A stretch of DNA of 19,034 bases. It comes from Sphaerosporella brunnea. Its lineage: Eukaryota > Ascomycota > Pezizomycetes > Pezizales > Pyronemataceae. Position numbers and translations under genes: made by a program. Shown here piece after piece: positions 8,110 through 18,206 of the stretch; position 1 is the stretch's first letter, and the number at the start of each line of letters is the position of its first letter. The notes below the pieces were generated by a model. That model saw only the letters and a list, made by a program, of their open reading frames with translations. It made no database searches and was not told the origin of the DNA. The stretch spans positions 1-19,034 of the forward strand of contig VXIS01000544.1 in the NCBI GenBank assembly GCA_008704415.1, read 5' to 3'.

Positions 8110-8315
8110 AGTATCCGGATCCCCTGGAAACCCTAACCCAGATCCGGGCTTAGAGAAAATCCTCCCCAGCGCGAGATCACTCATAATAAACCCCCAGCAC
8201 ACCACTGAGGGCCCTTGTTTTTTTTGAGCCCCTACGCGAGCTCAGGGAAGCTCTGGGAAGCTCGGGGAGCCTCTAAGCGCCGGCCTGGGTTAGGGTTTCT
8301 GGGCATCCGGATACT
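8110..8315. mobile_element. TA-flanked MITE, 206 bp, with TIRs containing a telomere-like heptamer
   Basis: Inverted repeats of about 45 bp start AGTATCCGGAT and both contain AAACCCTAACCCAG and CTTAGAG. TA flanks both ends (8108-8109 and 8316-8317). The core includes a T-tract and short repeats of AGCTC(T/G)GGGAAGCTC type. The ends differ from the CCGTAT group, so this is a different Tc1/mariner-type family. There is no coding capacity. Confidence 0.85.
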
Positions 8316-8510
8316 TAGGCCTGTTCTCTCTCCCTGAGAACTACCTACTTTGCAACCACAGCCACAGCCACCATGGCAGTGTTCCTAACAGTCAGCCATC
8401 CCGTTGGGCTGAAGGCGGGCTGCTTGGGCTGAGGAAAAGACGGGCGGGCTTTTTGGGCTGCTTGCCGGATAGGCCACATGCTTTGCCGCACTCCGGGCTA
8501 GCCACACATG

Positions 8511-8690
8511 CAGTAAAAACAAAAACCATCCCCGCAGTGTTAAACGCGCCGAATACACCTACATCACGCTCAAAACTTATATCATGAAAGGTCCTTTAGC
8601 CCATCACCCTGGTTATATACTCCCTTTCCACATAACTACCCTTTTGACACTGCGGGGGATAGGAAAAAATCGGGCCCGCGGTTTTTACAG
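8511..8690. mobile_element. Possible small inverted-repeat element inside the hAT element
   Basis: The left edge reads CAGTAAAAAC and, 16 bases further, CCCCGCAGTGTTAAA. The right edge, read inward on the other strand, has CTGTAAAAAC and then CCCCGCAGTGTCAAA. The paired blocks suggest a 180-bp inverted-repeat insertion. The spacing of the blocks differs between the arms (6 versus about 20 bp), and I see no clear target duplication. Confidence 0.4.
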
Positions 8691-8921
8691 TTAGTCTCGT
8701 ATGGTGCACGCAGTCAAAAACCTGGGGCCACATAGGGACCTTTTCAGGGGGATGAGAATGGCCCGGTCCGGAAAAATAAAATCGGAGGATTGTTAACCTG
8801 GCGATGAACTTTCATGCTCCGATTTTTTCGGCGCTTGCCGAAGGTTTTGTGAAAAGTTGAAGGTCGTGTCGCGCGAGCATTTTGTATGGGATTGGATGGG
8901 AGGTTGCAACAGTAGGGGTCC

Positions 8922-9049
8922 AGCAACACGGGCCGAAGAGGTGGGGCAATGGGTGTAAGGTGCCAAGATCCAATCACAAGCCGTCTTGGCACGTTACACC
9001 CATTGCCCCACTTCTTCGGCCCGTGTTGCTTATTGGCGAGTTTATACGG
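8922..9049. mobile_element. Left-truncated pogo-type MITE (48-bp stem palindrome)
   Basis: Arms 8922-8969 and 8983-9030 form an inverted repeat with 45 of 48 matches and a 13-bp loop. Outside the right arm the sequence continues to a typical end: read inward, TA then CCGTATAAACTCGCCAAT (9051-9032). The matching outer 19 bases are absent on the left, where unrelated sequence starts. The arms carry GTGCCAAGA, the subterminal motif found in the other pogo-type elements here. Confidence 0.75.
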
Positions 9050-9733
9050 TACATCATGGCAGTGAACGATTGAAAACCAAACTTGACTGCGACAATTTGA
9101 CCGCGACCGACCACAACAAAATGCTGCGACCCTCAAAAAGAAGGATTCAACAGCTAAACGCTCTCGCAAAAGCACCGCTGGAAAAGCGCGGCAGGCAAAA
9201 ACTTCCACCGGAAAGTGAAACTTTTCTGCATCACTTGCATCCATTTCTACTGCTTTCCCACGTCCACCGGGCGCTCGCTACAGCGGGAGAATTTGGCGTG
9301 GTCGGCTGTTGCCATGCTCGGGGTCGACGGGTTTGGGTTTCTGAGGGGGAAATTTGATGGGGTCGGCTGTTGCTGTACTCAAATCTTAGCGCGACCGGTT
9401 GCAAGTCGTATCTTCTTACACCCAGGTTATTGACTGCGTGCACCATAACGTGCCCATACGGTCCAGTCCCTAATCGCCAGCTGCTTTCACAGGCTTCGAT
9501 AATGCCTCCGTCTGTGTGTGTTTTTGGCGGATGTGATAGTTCACGTTCTTGTTCGGCAGCGGTGCGTTTCAAGCCGTCGCGGCTACAACTAGTACCACCT
9601 GCTCACTCGAAATCACTCGCAGCCCGCCCATCGCCTTTTTGACAGCTGGGCTACCCCAGCCAACAGCCCGGCTGTCACAATTAATTAGCCCGCCCGGCTT
9701 TTTGGGCTGGCTATTAGGAATACTGCACTATGG

Positions 9734-12700
9734 CCGTCATATCAAAAATACCGCCCGCTACGCGTTCATTCAGTGCGAGTATCGTTTGCACAGCACCTCA
9801 ACATGTCGACTCAATAGGTATTCCAGCTGGGAAAATCTTACCTCCAACGTGCTATCAATTATGAAAAGAGCTCCACAAGTCAGGGTATAGTTATCAGAAA
9901 AATGGTCGACTATGTTTGGTATCGATGACCTCACGCTTTGGTTCCCAATGTCAGTGACAAGTAACTCCACGTCACATCACTCGCTCCATTCCAAGTGGAG
10001 GTAGTTACGCCGGACCTTGCATCCGGCGATGTCGATTTATAGCACTTCACATGACGTATTTGGACGGCCAACAACCTTCTTTGGGGTATCGAATAGAGCT
10101 ATTTCACGCACACCTCAAGCAGTGAGTCAAATATTCTCACTCCTTACCAAGCCATCGTAACTGCCAATACCACCTACATCGTACGCATAAGTGCTCTGAA
10201 GTTTAGCCTACCAGTTTAATACGGCAAACGACCTACTTCAGGGCTTTCTCGGAACCACTACTAACTCACCAAGTGTCACTTACCTTCAGTAGGTCTCAAG
10301 CCTATATACCGCAGGCCATTTTTTTGACGGAGGTTGCATTCACGGTGTTATTACCAGTGTGAAGGCAAAGCGTATGGCGCTGGCTCCCGGTTTGTTGACT
10401 ACGGAGTTGGTAGGAGACCATCTTTATGAGAACACACTCGGCTTCGGTGTTTGGTCCATGAAGGCAAGATGACACATGGACGTTTCATCACCCCCAACTG
10501 TGACAGCGGAGACGGGACCCCACAGTCTCATGTGCATCAACCGATCCAACCTACTGAGAGGCTACATAGAGCCAAGCATGTGGTCCTGTGGTCCAGAAGC
10601 CGGTTCGGGGAGGGGGGGGCTGACAGTACATATTCCCCGGGGTTTTGCTTTCCGAGGGATGTTTGCAAATCTCGATATTCAAAGATTAACTCTATGAAAG
10701 CGGGCTTGACGCTTTGACACTGATCATCAAGGCAGGCAGGCACTTATGCCTGTATGAAATGACCCAGCCACACACCCTCCGAGGGGCGAAAAGTGTACCT
10801 AATCGAAAAGGCGATCTTCTGACATTGCTAGGACCGGGTCCTGGTGATTCCATAGTGCATGACTTGGGCACGAAACCTTTCACTCCATGGAGCTCGAACG
10901 AGATCTTCGACTTTCGGCAATGGTACATACATACACACATTCTAGGTACTTACCTAGGCTAAATAGTTACCTAGGTTTGTATGCTGGAAACTTTTGCAAT
11001 TGGTAACAGTAAATGTTTGTAGTACAGTTCTGGATGTCCCGATGGGTGAAAAACACAAGTCCTGTGCCTAATGGGTCTCATACTTGGTGGATGGAAACAG
11101 TCTAGCTTGTGAACAGTTTTAACTACGATTCGATCCCGATAATAGCGGCTTTCGCCAGACTGCAAGCTCAAGCGAGCGGCGCGCTTCCTGCTTGAAAGCC
11201 AAGGTTTCGTGAACAGGTCTTCAACCCACTGACCTCGCTCGCGATGATCATGTGCCGACAAAAACTATCAATGCAAGCCATGGCTATCGAAAAAGATAAG
11301 ATGACCCGGCATCGCCGAATACGCCCCCAATGCGGTAGTAAACCCCGCTATGTACCGGCTTGTCTCGAGTACTAGTACTCTAGTACATAGAGCCATGTGG
11401 CCCTTGAAAATGTGCCTCGGTCCGGTCAGGACGGGGGTGGTAGGCAGGGGGGCCGGTGTCCAGATGGGGAAGGTTTTTGCCCACTACATACTCTACGCGG
11501 AAGGCAAAACTCGGGAAGTCCAAAGGGCGTGCACGTGCACAACACCGACGATCCGGGGAGCATTGAGTTACATAGAAGGTCAGAATTCCGTAACATGTAT
11601 ACATAGTACTAGCCGGCACATTGGTATGGGCCGTGCTCAAGAAGGTGTCCGCCATTGCAGGCGTTTGGCTGCTGTGATGGGAGACATCTCGAATTCGAGT
11701 GAGACATAAGAACTCACTCGCCAGCCTCTGTCATCGATGGGTCTCCAAGAGAAGTGGGGAATTGCTCAACATGCCCAACAAACAATAGGTCTGGGCGCGC
11801 AGAAAGTTTGTTTCGACAGGACATCAACATGTGCTGGAATACTTGCATTTTGGGTCGATCCAAAGATTCCAAACGATTCCAAGGATCTCGTCGGAGTACT
11901 CCAATATGCAGCCGCAGTGTCAAATAGCGGGATTAATCAGAGAGGCGTATTCGGGTAGAGTGATCGGCGGCGCCGGCAGGATTGGGAGCATATGCCTGCC
12001 CATGGTTGCGTTCCGAGATCCAAGAAAAAAATAGCTGAAATCCAATTTGAAAGTGTTTGTTTGGCCTGCCCAGTCTGCTTGTTTAACACGTGAAGCCGAG
12101 AAGAGTATGCGCATCATCTAGCACTTGGAGGCGCCGTCGGCTCTGCACTTCCAGTATACGCGAGCAAGCGCGATCCGAGACTTAATTCATCTAGGCGGGG
12201 GATGGCAAGGATGGACGGCCTCCCCGGTGAAAGGTGACTTCCTGCATGCAATTGGCCTGCCCCTGCGAGACGAGACGGAATGATATGAAATCCCTCCACC
12301 CTCAACTTCCCTCCTCCCCACAGCAGCGGAGACTCCTTTGCTCATCTCCTTGCAGCCCACACAAAATTATTTTCGGCCTTCCATGCTTGTTTCGCGTTTT
12401 GTCTTGACGCATCTTGTCGCCACGTCGCTGCGGTGGCTTCCGACTTGATGATGGGGGATTGGCCGAGCAGAAGTTCGCCTCAATATAAAAAAGAACGCCC
12501 CCCCCCCGCCGGGGATGGTTTGCGTTCAAGCAGGAAGGAGACTCCGAACCCGGTGTTGCTGCCCTACTACCTACTATTTACCAGCTGTTTTGGGGATACA
12601 ACAACACTTCCCGCTAAATTGTCTCGCCGCTGCTCCCTAGTAGAGCACATAACTCCGGAATTCTTGATCCATACATAAGGTCGGAGACGAGTCTGCAACC

Positions 12701-12908
12701 ACAATTTATTTTTATTTATTTTGTATTCCTTTTCTTTCCCTTCCCCTTTCCACTTCCTTTTGTTCTTGCAAGGCTGCTCCTTGTTATTGTTGTTGCCGTT
12801 GCCCCATCATCACGGCGGCCTTCAATAACAAATAATCACTGCCCCGACCTGAACTGAGCGGAGAGAGAAACGTCAAAAAAACCAAAAAGAAAGAGGGAGG
12901 CGACAACC
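9734..12908. other. Long gene-free stretch (3.2 kb) and upstream region of the DUF3712 gene
   Basis: I can support no coding region, RNA gene or complete mobile element here. Open frames are all below about 120 codons, overlap one another on both strands and show no motifs. Minor items are a direct repeat TTACCTAGG at 10950-10958 and 10967-10975, a G-run near 10611-10618, a C-run near 12500 and short AGTACT/CTAGTAC repeats near 11370. The last 200 bp become T/C-rich, as in fungal promoters and leaders. Confidence 0.5.
12702..12785 (+). promoter_or_regulatory. Pyrimidine-rich promoter/leader tract of the DUF3712 gene
   Basis: A TTTATT/CCTTT/CTTCC-rich strip lies about 125-210 bp before the ATG at 12909. 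CT-rich tracts of this kind commonly precede transcription starts in filamentous fungi. An AATATAAAAAA motif also occurs at about 12482. Both are sequence impressions only. Confidence 0.35.
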
Positions 12909-14179
12909 ATGTCCTCGACAGGGAAGGAGGGTAAACTCAACGATGCCACAGTCGAAGACGCAGGCGTGGCCGGATCCATCACGAAGCGGCAGAAGCTCGC
13001 GCGCAACTGCAAACGGTTCTGGTGGGCGTGGCTAGCAGGATTTCTCATCTTTGTTTTGATAATCGTGATGATTGTGTATGCCGCCTGTTTTATATCCTTA
13101 GGAGAGAGGGTTTTGACTGATTAATGTTGTTTAGTATCTACGGCATCATTCCACCTGTGGCTCAAAAGATAATCAACGACACCGAGCTCACTTTGCACTC
13201 TCTCAAAATCACGAATTCGAAGGCAGACTCCTTCGAAGTCAGCATTAATGGAACGATCACGGGTGCTACTGGCCCTGCAAAGCATGCGCGCCTGGACGCC
13301 TTTAGTGTCAAGGTTTTCCTCGAAGGCCACGACCCTATTCAGCCGTTTATGACGCTTCCTGTGGACGAAATCCACGGCGGAAGCGAAGTCCCCGTTGTCC
13401 AGAACAATGTCGAGGTGTCTATCACCGATGAAGCGCCACTGGATGAGTTTGCGTCCAAGTTGATGGACAATGATTTGCTCCGTGTGGCTATGCGTGGAAG
13501 GACAAAGATGCATTTGGGCGCGATTCATACTGGAATCAATTATAACGAAGTTGTGACTCTGAAGGGTATGCATGATGTGCCTCATTAGATAGCGGGGGGA
13601 GGGGCGGGGGCGGCAATGATGGTACCGATGGTGATTGGAGTGGTGGAAGAATAAGGAAAGAACGGTGCTGAAAAGAACGGTGCTGACCTGGGGGAAATAG
13701 CTCTCAATCATCTCCAGGGAATGATCATCACCTCATACCAGCTGCTCCAGAACCAATCTGACGCAAATCTCGCCGGCGAAGTCTTGATCCCCAACCCTTC
13801 CGTTGTCACCATCGAGATGGTAAAAAAAATGCCTTTCCTTCCCCTTCTTCCTGCTACCGCTGCTGCCGGCACTGATATGTATTAATTAACCCCCCGAAAA
13901 CAGGGAAATGTTGGCCTCACGATCGCACTCGATAACGAATCGTACGGAACCGGTGTCATCCCCAACCTGACCCTGACCCCCGGCAACAACACGTACGGAT
14001 TCAGGGCTCAGATCGAGCAGAGCAAGCTTATCCCAATGGCATTGGCCACCGGCAACGGAAAGCCCCTGACGATTGGAAGCAATGGCACTGTGATTGATGG
14101 CGTCAAGGTCCCGTGGCTATCCAAGCCCCTGGAGAGCCTGAAGACACTTGTTCCAATCCAACGCAGTTCATCCGGCTGA
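12909..14179 (+). CDS. DUF3712 (LEA14-like) type II membrane protein (4 exons, 330 aa)
   Basis: Exons 12909-13075, 13135-13565, 13701-13819 and 13904-14179 sum to 993 nt. Introns are 59, 135 and 84 bp with donors GTATGC, GTATGC and GTAAAA; CTGAT or CTGAC branch motifs are present. The first junction restores VMIV-IYGIIPPVAQ, the second VTLKALNHLQGM and the third TIEM-GNVGL. A basic cytosolic stretch (KRQKLARNCKR) precedes one membrane anchor at about residues 38-61. The extracytosolic part contains a first beta-rich segment (ELTLHSLKITNSKADSFEVS) and a second one (GEVLIPNPSVVTIEMGN, then TLTPGNNTYGF). The NPS and PGNNTY motifs are typical of fungal DUF3712 proteins, which resemble LEA14/NDR1 folds. 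The biochemical role is unknown; similarity to LEA-type proteins suggests a membrane or wall stress function. The ATG has a CAACC context, and AAATAAA lies 62 bp after the stop. Confidence 0.85.
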
Positions 14180-14713
14180 GGGAGAAGAAGGCAACCAGGT
14201 CTGGCCAGTGGTGTATATATATTTGAAACTTCATTTTGGGAAATAAAGACAGGGGAAATGTAATGATGCATCTGTGGATGGACGCAAGTATATACTATGT
14301 ACCACGAAGGCAGGTTTTTTTCCGGATGTAACACCATTGTTTGGCTTCGTTGTAGTTCTTAGTGATGCCAACGTCGTTGATTGTCATGATTCGGCATGTT
14401 GAATCAATTTGTTCGGCATGCCGCACTTTGCAGTCTCCGGGAAGTTCTCATTCGTTCTCAACATACAGAGCAGACATGAGATCACTCGAGGAGATCACTC
14501 GAACGATATTGATGGGCCGCCGGCCTGTGGTGGCTTTGAGTTGCGCCCGGTCCATAGAGGTCCGACGTGACGCTGGATAAGGAGATTAAAATATCAACGT
14601 TGTCTATTTTCCGCCGCCACCATCAGCCCACACTTATCGTACATGGAATATACTGACCGCCGCTGGATAGCGTGGGACAGAAATTTCCAGATATCTGCGA
14701 ACTATCTTTCGGT
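14180..14713. other. Convergent 3' intergenic region
   Basis: The DUF3712 gene (plus) and the BCS1-like gene (minus) end facing each other across 534 bp. AAATAAA at 14241-14247 is a likely polyadenylation signal for the plus-strand gene. I see no other gene. A 72-codon open frame at 14362-14580 has no supporting features. Confidence 0.5.
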
Positions 14714-16294
14714 TTAGGATCCAACTTCAGTCCTAGCATTTTTTGCTCTCACTAAGTGCTCAGCAGCCTTCACCACCGCCTCCGGATCGTTTTTGAAAAA
14801 TAAGAAGAGACCCTGCAAATCTGCAGTGCTGACTCCATGGTGTCCAGCTTCAAAGAGCTTTCCGCCACGCAAAATCTCCACAAATCTTTGCTTCAAATGC
14901 TCCGTCTTCTCGCGGAGCATCACTGTTTCTGGGAGCGTACAAGGGCCATAGAACCGTTCCCACATGCCGTCTACCACCTCAAGAGTCGCGAATCCAATTT
15001 CGACCTTCAAATCCACTCTTCCAGGGCGTAGCAGCGCCTCGTCCAGACGATCTTCATGGTTTGTGGTGAGGAAAATGACCCGGTCCTCACCAGATGCAGC
15101 GCCATCGAGAGCGTTGAGAAGCCCCGAGAACGTTACGTTTGCACCACTGTAACCATCCTCGCTCACCTGTCGCCGATTCGCAAATGCCGCGTCCACATCT
15201 TCCAATAAGGCAATGGATCGCTCTGGGAGATTAGAGAGCAAGTAATTGAGCCTGTCGTCCGTCAACCCGCGCTCGGAAAGGTTGATCAAACATATGTTGT
15301 AGTCGAGATACCCGGCGATGGCTTTGACGAATGACGTCTTGCCAGTCCCCGGGGGACCATAGAGCAAGTAACCACGGCGATAAGGTATCCCGCGGTCCTG
15401 GTACCACTCTGGCGAGCCCAGGAAATCGCGAAGATCATCCACAACCCTCTCTTTGACCCCGGGTGCCAGTATCACGGAGTCGAGAGGACGTTTCCGTTGA
15501 GGATTTCCAAAACGCTCCCAGCTGATGCCTCGGGACGTGTAGACTGTCGTCTTGCCTTCAGCTCGTTGCATCGCCAAGCGCTGTGACTCCTGCAGAAGCT
15601 CACATAGGACTGACCGCCGCGAGTTCAGAGTAGTGATTTCAACCGTCTCATACGGCATTCCCGACGGATTTGACCGCCTTGGGTCCCGGGTCCGTGAAAC
15701 TTGCAGGAAGGTAGAGTTATAGTTGATGATGTGCTTGCCCTGGCCGGGAACTAACACAAAATCCACCACCGAAGCACCCGAGGGTGTTTTCATGGCCCGT
15801 GTTTCTACTGAGAGCTCCCTTGGCGAAGGCTTGAACCGCGCCAACAACGCCGGAAGCGAGTATCCAGTGATTTTATCGGCATTTCCCCCGGGTCTGGACT
15901 GGTTCTCAACAAGAAAATGTAGGACCCATTCGTATGACGGGTCGGTAGAAGGTATTTCAACAGTGACCAGCATTTGACGTCGAGCGAGGTCCAGAGCTCT
16001 GGTGCTGGTTCGTCGTAGCAATTGGAACCCGGCAGTCATTAAGCCCAATGCGAGTCCCTAATGCAGTTAAGAACCGTGATTGCAAGGCGGGATGGTGAGA
16101 GTATATACTCCAGCGAAGAGCGGGTTGTCTCCGAGGGCGCCGAACATGCCATTGTTCCTGCTATTTATTGGATTCGAAGGATCGAAATTCCCTGAGGGAG
16201 AACTTGATTGTCCGCCATTACTGCTCCTAGCTTCTGAGGATGATAGGAAAGGTTTCAAGGACAGTGTCGAAAGATCCGACGGGTCAGCAGGCAT
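14714..16294 (-). CDS. BCS1-like AAA ATPase, mitochondrial inner membrane type (2 exons, 509 aa)
   Basis: Exons 16294-16109 and 16057-14714 are joined across a 51-bp intron (GTATAT donor, TTAG acceptor). The junction is in frame and rebuilds the segment DNPLFAG-GLALGLMTAGFQ, where BCS1 proteins carry their single membrane segment (about residues 57-78). A BCS1_N-type region follows (about 90-265). The AAA core shows Walker A GPPGTGKTS (296-304), Walker B LLEDVDAAF (346-354) and the second region of homology TTNHEDRLDEALLRPGRVD (393-411). Bcs1 translocates the folded Rieske iron-sulfur protein across the inner membrane during complex III assembly. Fungi often have extra BCS1-like paralogs, so this need not be the housekeeping copy. 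The first 55 residues are rich in S, N and P with no clear presequence. The ATG at 16294 is the first in frame; the frame's upstream extension has only a TTG. A transposon sits 78 bp upstream. Confidence 0.9.
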
Positions 16295-16371
16295 AATTGT
16301 TGAAAGTGCTTGACGTGTCGAGCGTGGCCGAAGTTGTGGTAGTGATGGGAAAAGCAATTATATTGTTACTA

Positions 16372-16916
16372 GAGTGCCGGCCACTTAGCTGGGGTAGCGT
16401 CTTGGCATTTCTTGGCATTGCTCAATTGCGCTGGCTGATGATTAAGCAGCGAGTGATGGCTCATGTGTGGAATGTCCCCGCTCAAACATGGATAACGCAA
16501 CCTATTTTCAACCTATATCGCATTCTTCTTAGGGAAAAGCTCTATCCTTTACTAGTTCTTGGGTCAAAATCGATAATTATGCATTTGGGATACATTTATG
16601 CAAGATCATACAATATCACTCGATATACACTTTCCCTAATTGGGTATAGCAAGTGTTGTGGAGCCGCACAGAGCCGCTGCTCAATTCACCTGCCTGCACC
16701 CAAAAACAGGTGATCTTCCAGCGTTTATAGCTCCACAACCATGCCTGCAAATTGACATTGGGGAGCGTAGAATTACTCTTGACATGTTAATCTATCATCC
16801 TACGCCTATTACTTAAATTATTTCTTTTGTTGGGGTATGTAGTAAACGCTGGCGGTGGGGGGTCGTCGCGGGTCTGCACCCCCGGTCGCGCTACCCCAGC
16901 TAAGGGGCCGGCACTC
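16372..16916. mobile_element. TA-flanked inverted-repeat element, 545 bp, next to the BCS1-like start
   Basis: The left end reads GAGTGCCGGCCACTTAGCTG and continues GGGTAGCG. The right end, read inward, is GAGTGCCGGCCCCTTAGCTG and continues GGGTAGCG, with only one mismatch in 28 bp. TA flanks both sides (16370-16371 and 16917-16918). The interior is AT-rich, with no transposase-like frame. A second inverted pair, CCAGCGTTTA (16717-16726) and TAAACGCTGG (16843-16852), lies inside. It fits a non-autonomous Tc1/mariner-type element of a third TIR family in this window. Confidence 0.85.
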
Positions 16917-16918
16917 TA

Positions 16919-17887
16919 GCTAACAGGCTAGTCTAAGTGCGTTTATATACACCTCCAAGCCTCACTAAATATCACTCGGTATTTAATCGAAGAATCTCAC
17001 TCGTCCTATCGCTCCTTCTCACTCGTCCTTATCTATGTCTAGAAAGCCCCTTCGACAACCACACTAACTGCCCGGAAATGCGAAGTCTGTGCGTTGGGAC
17101 ACCGGAAACCCCGCACACTTTGGCTTCACGATGTTTTTGTGGTGTGTGTGCCCGCTTTACCAGACAAGGTAGAGTGTACTGTTTCGATTCAACAACTCAT
17201 TTGCCCCCGCGATTCACTTGCTACCACTCAGTATTAACCTCAGCCAATAGTCCGCATAGCAATTCGTCGCAATAAACATTTAACGCCAGTTAGCAAGGCG
17301 ATAGTGCATGCAGTGAGCTCCCCATCAAGACAGAACTGGACTATATCGTGCGAAGCAAGTGAGCGATAACTCTTGAGCGTGTAGGAATATACCCATTGTC
17401 CTAAGGCCGCAACCCGGATAAGATAGACCCTTCTGTGGGCACGCAGAGGCACCTAACCCCCACAAATTATAGTCGCTGGTAAGATCGACTCTTCCAGTGT
17501 TCTGAGCGCGGACGATTGTTGTAAAACCTACTAGGTTCACTAAACCGCGTACAAGGAAGATAGGCCTAACAGTAATCCTTTTCTAAGGAAAAAACACTTA
17601 TTGGATGAAAAGATTTCGGATACATGATTAGTAAAGATTCGCTAATGGTATGAGTATATTTGTACCAAAGGTAAAATAGGATAAAGATTTGAATTGAATA
17701 TGATTGTATAAAACAATAATATTGTTAAGGCTGAACCTCACAATATCCTCACAACAATGTCTGCTAACCCTGGAGATCTCTCAACTCGAGGGAAATCTCT
17801 CGGGTTATATCCTGACGGCTTTGCTTTTGAGCCTGAAAGTTGATTTCCAATCCTTGCATGAACTATTGCCCCGATCGCCACGTAAGA
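16919..17887. other. Gene-free stretch, AT-rich in its second half
   Basis: There is no supported gene. A 28-codon ATG frame at 17757-17843 (starting MSANPGDLSTRGK) has a reasonable ATG context but is too short to call. 17581-17740 is clearly AT-rich compared with its surroundings. Short direct repeats of TCTCACTCGTCC type occur near 17000-17030. Confidence 0.4.
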
Positions 17888-17892
17888 GTACT

Positions 17893-18162
17893 TGTAATGG
17901 GAAGGGTCAGAAACAGATTGAAGCGGTCTAGGGTACTCGCGTACAGAGGGGTAATGGGTAAGTTCAGGAACAAGGGGACAAGACAAGGTTCAAAGGTGAC
18001 AAGAGGCACGAAGCACGGAATCAGGGATTCAGATTTAAACCATGGTACTTGGAGTGACATACTCCGGCAGCCGCGCGCCAAGATCCGAATTTTCTGATTG
18101 GCCCGCACAACAAAAAACTGTGAAAATAAAAACTCGGTGTCACGGGTATGGTTACGTGACAT
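17893..18162 (-). repeat. Solo LTR related to the Gypsy LTR at 605-918
   Basis: It starts TGTAATGGGAAGGGTCAG and shares with the other LTR, in order, GGGTACTCGCGTACAGAGGGG-like, GACAAGAGG, GGATTCAGATT and TGACATAC blocks. The 3' halves differ. The sequence GTACT lies directly on both sides (17888-17892 and 18163-18167), consistent with a 5-bp target duplication. With those flanks the unit ends GTGACAT, so the right edge may be off by one base from a canonical ...CA end. No internal retrotransposon sequence is attached, hence solo LTR. Confidence 0.65.
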
Positions 18163-18206
18163 GTACTCTAAGTAGTCAGCTAGGGAATAGAATACAGTCT
18201 ACATAG

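Larger units (their letters stand above)
8377..9725. mobile_element. Non-autonomous hAT-type transposon, 1349 bp
   Basis: The left end reads CAGTGTTCCTAACAGTCAGC. The right end, on the opposite strand, reads CAGTATTCCTAATAGCCAGC (16 of 20 identical). The flanks are CACCATGG (8369-8376) and CACTATGG (9726-9733), an 8-bp target duplication with one change. CAGTG-like ends with 8-bp duplications are diagnostic of hAT elements. Both subterminal regions are rich in TTGGGCTG/GGGCTTTTTGGGCTG motifs on the plus strand, a common transposase-binding arrangement in this superfamily. I find no transposase domain inside; the interior holds other insertions (8922-9049 and perhaps 8511-8690). It would depend on a helper hAT elsewhere. 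Confidence 0.8.

Noticed and set aside
8130..8300. Interstitial telomere
   Set aside because: Only one and a half CCCTAA units are present, and they are part of both TIRs of a MITE.
8744..9357. Open frames on both strands inside the hAT element as a transposase remnant
   Set aside because: They run through the MITE palindrome, show no BED finger or hAT dimerisation motif, and match on both strands only because of the inverted repeat.
10293..10472. Plus-strand open segment encoding ...GLLTTELVGDHLYENTLGFGVW...
   Set aside because: It reads like protein but is under 60 codons, with no usable start, neighbouring exon or recognised family.
11100..11260. tRNA-like T-loop string (GATTCGATCCCG)
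   Set aside because: No paired T-stem, anticodon arm or acceptor stem can be built on either strand.
13121..13711. 196-codon minus-strand open frame opposite the DUF3712 gene
   Set aside because: It is the antisense shadow of exon 2 and intron 2, and the plus-strand model is supported by family motifs and splice sites.
16297..16713. 138-codon plus-strand open frame
   Set aside because: It starts at a non-ATG codon, crosses the boundary of the TA-flanked element and overlaps the BCS1-like 5' end on the opposite strand.
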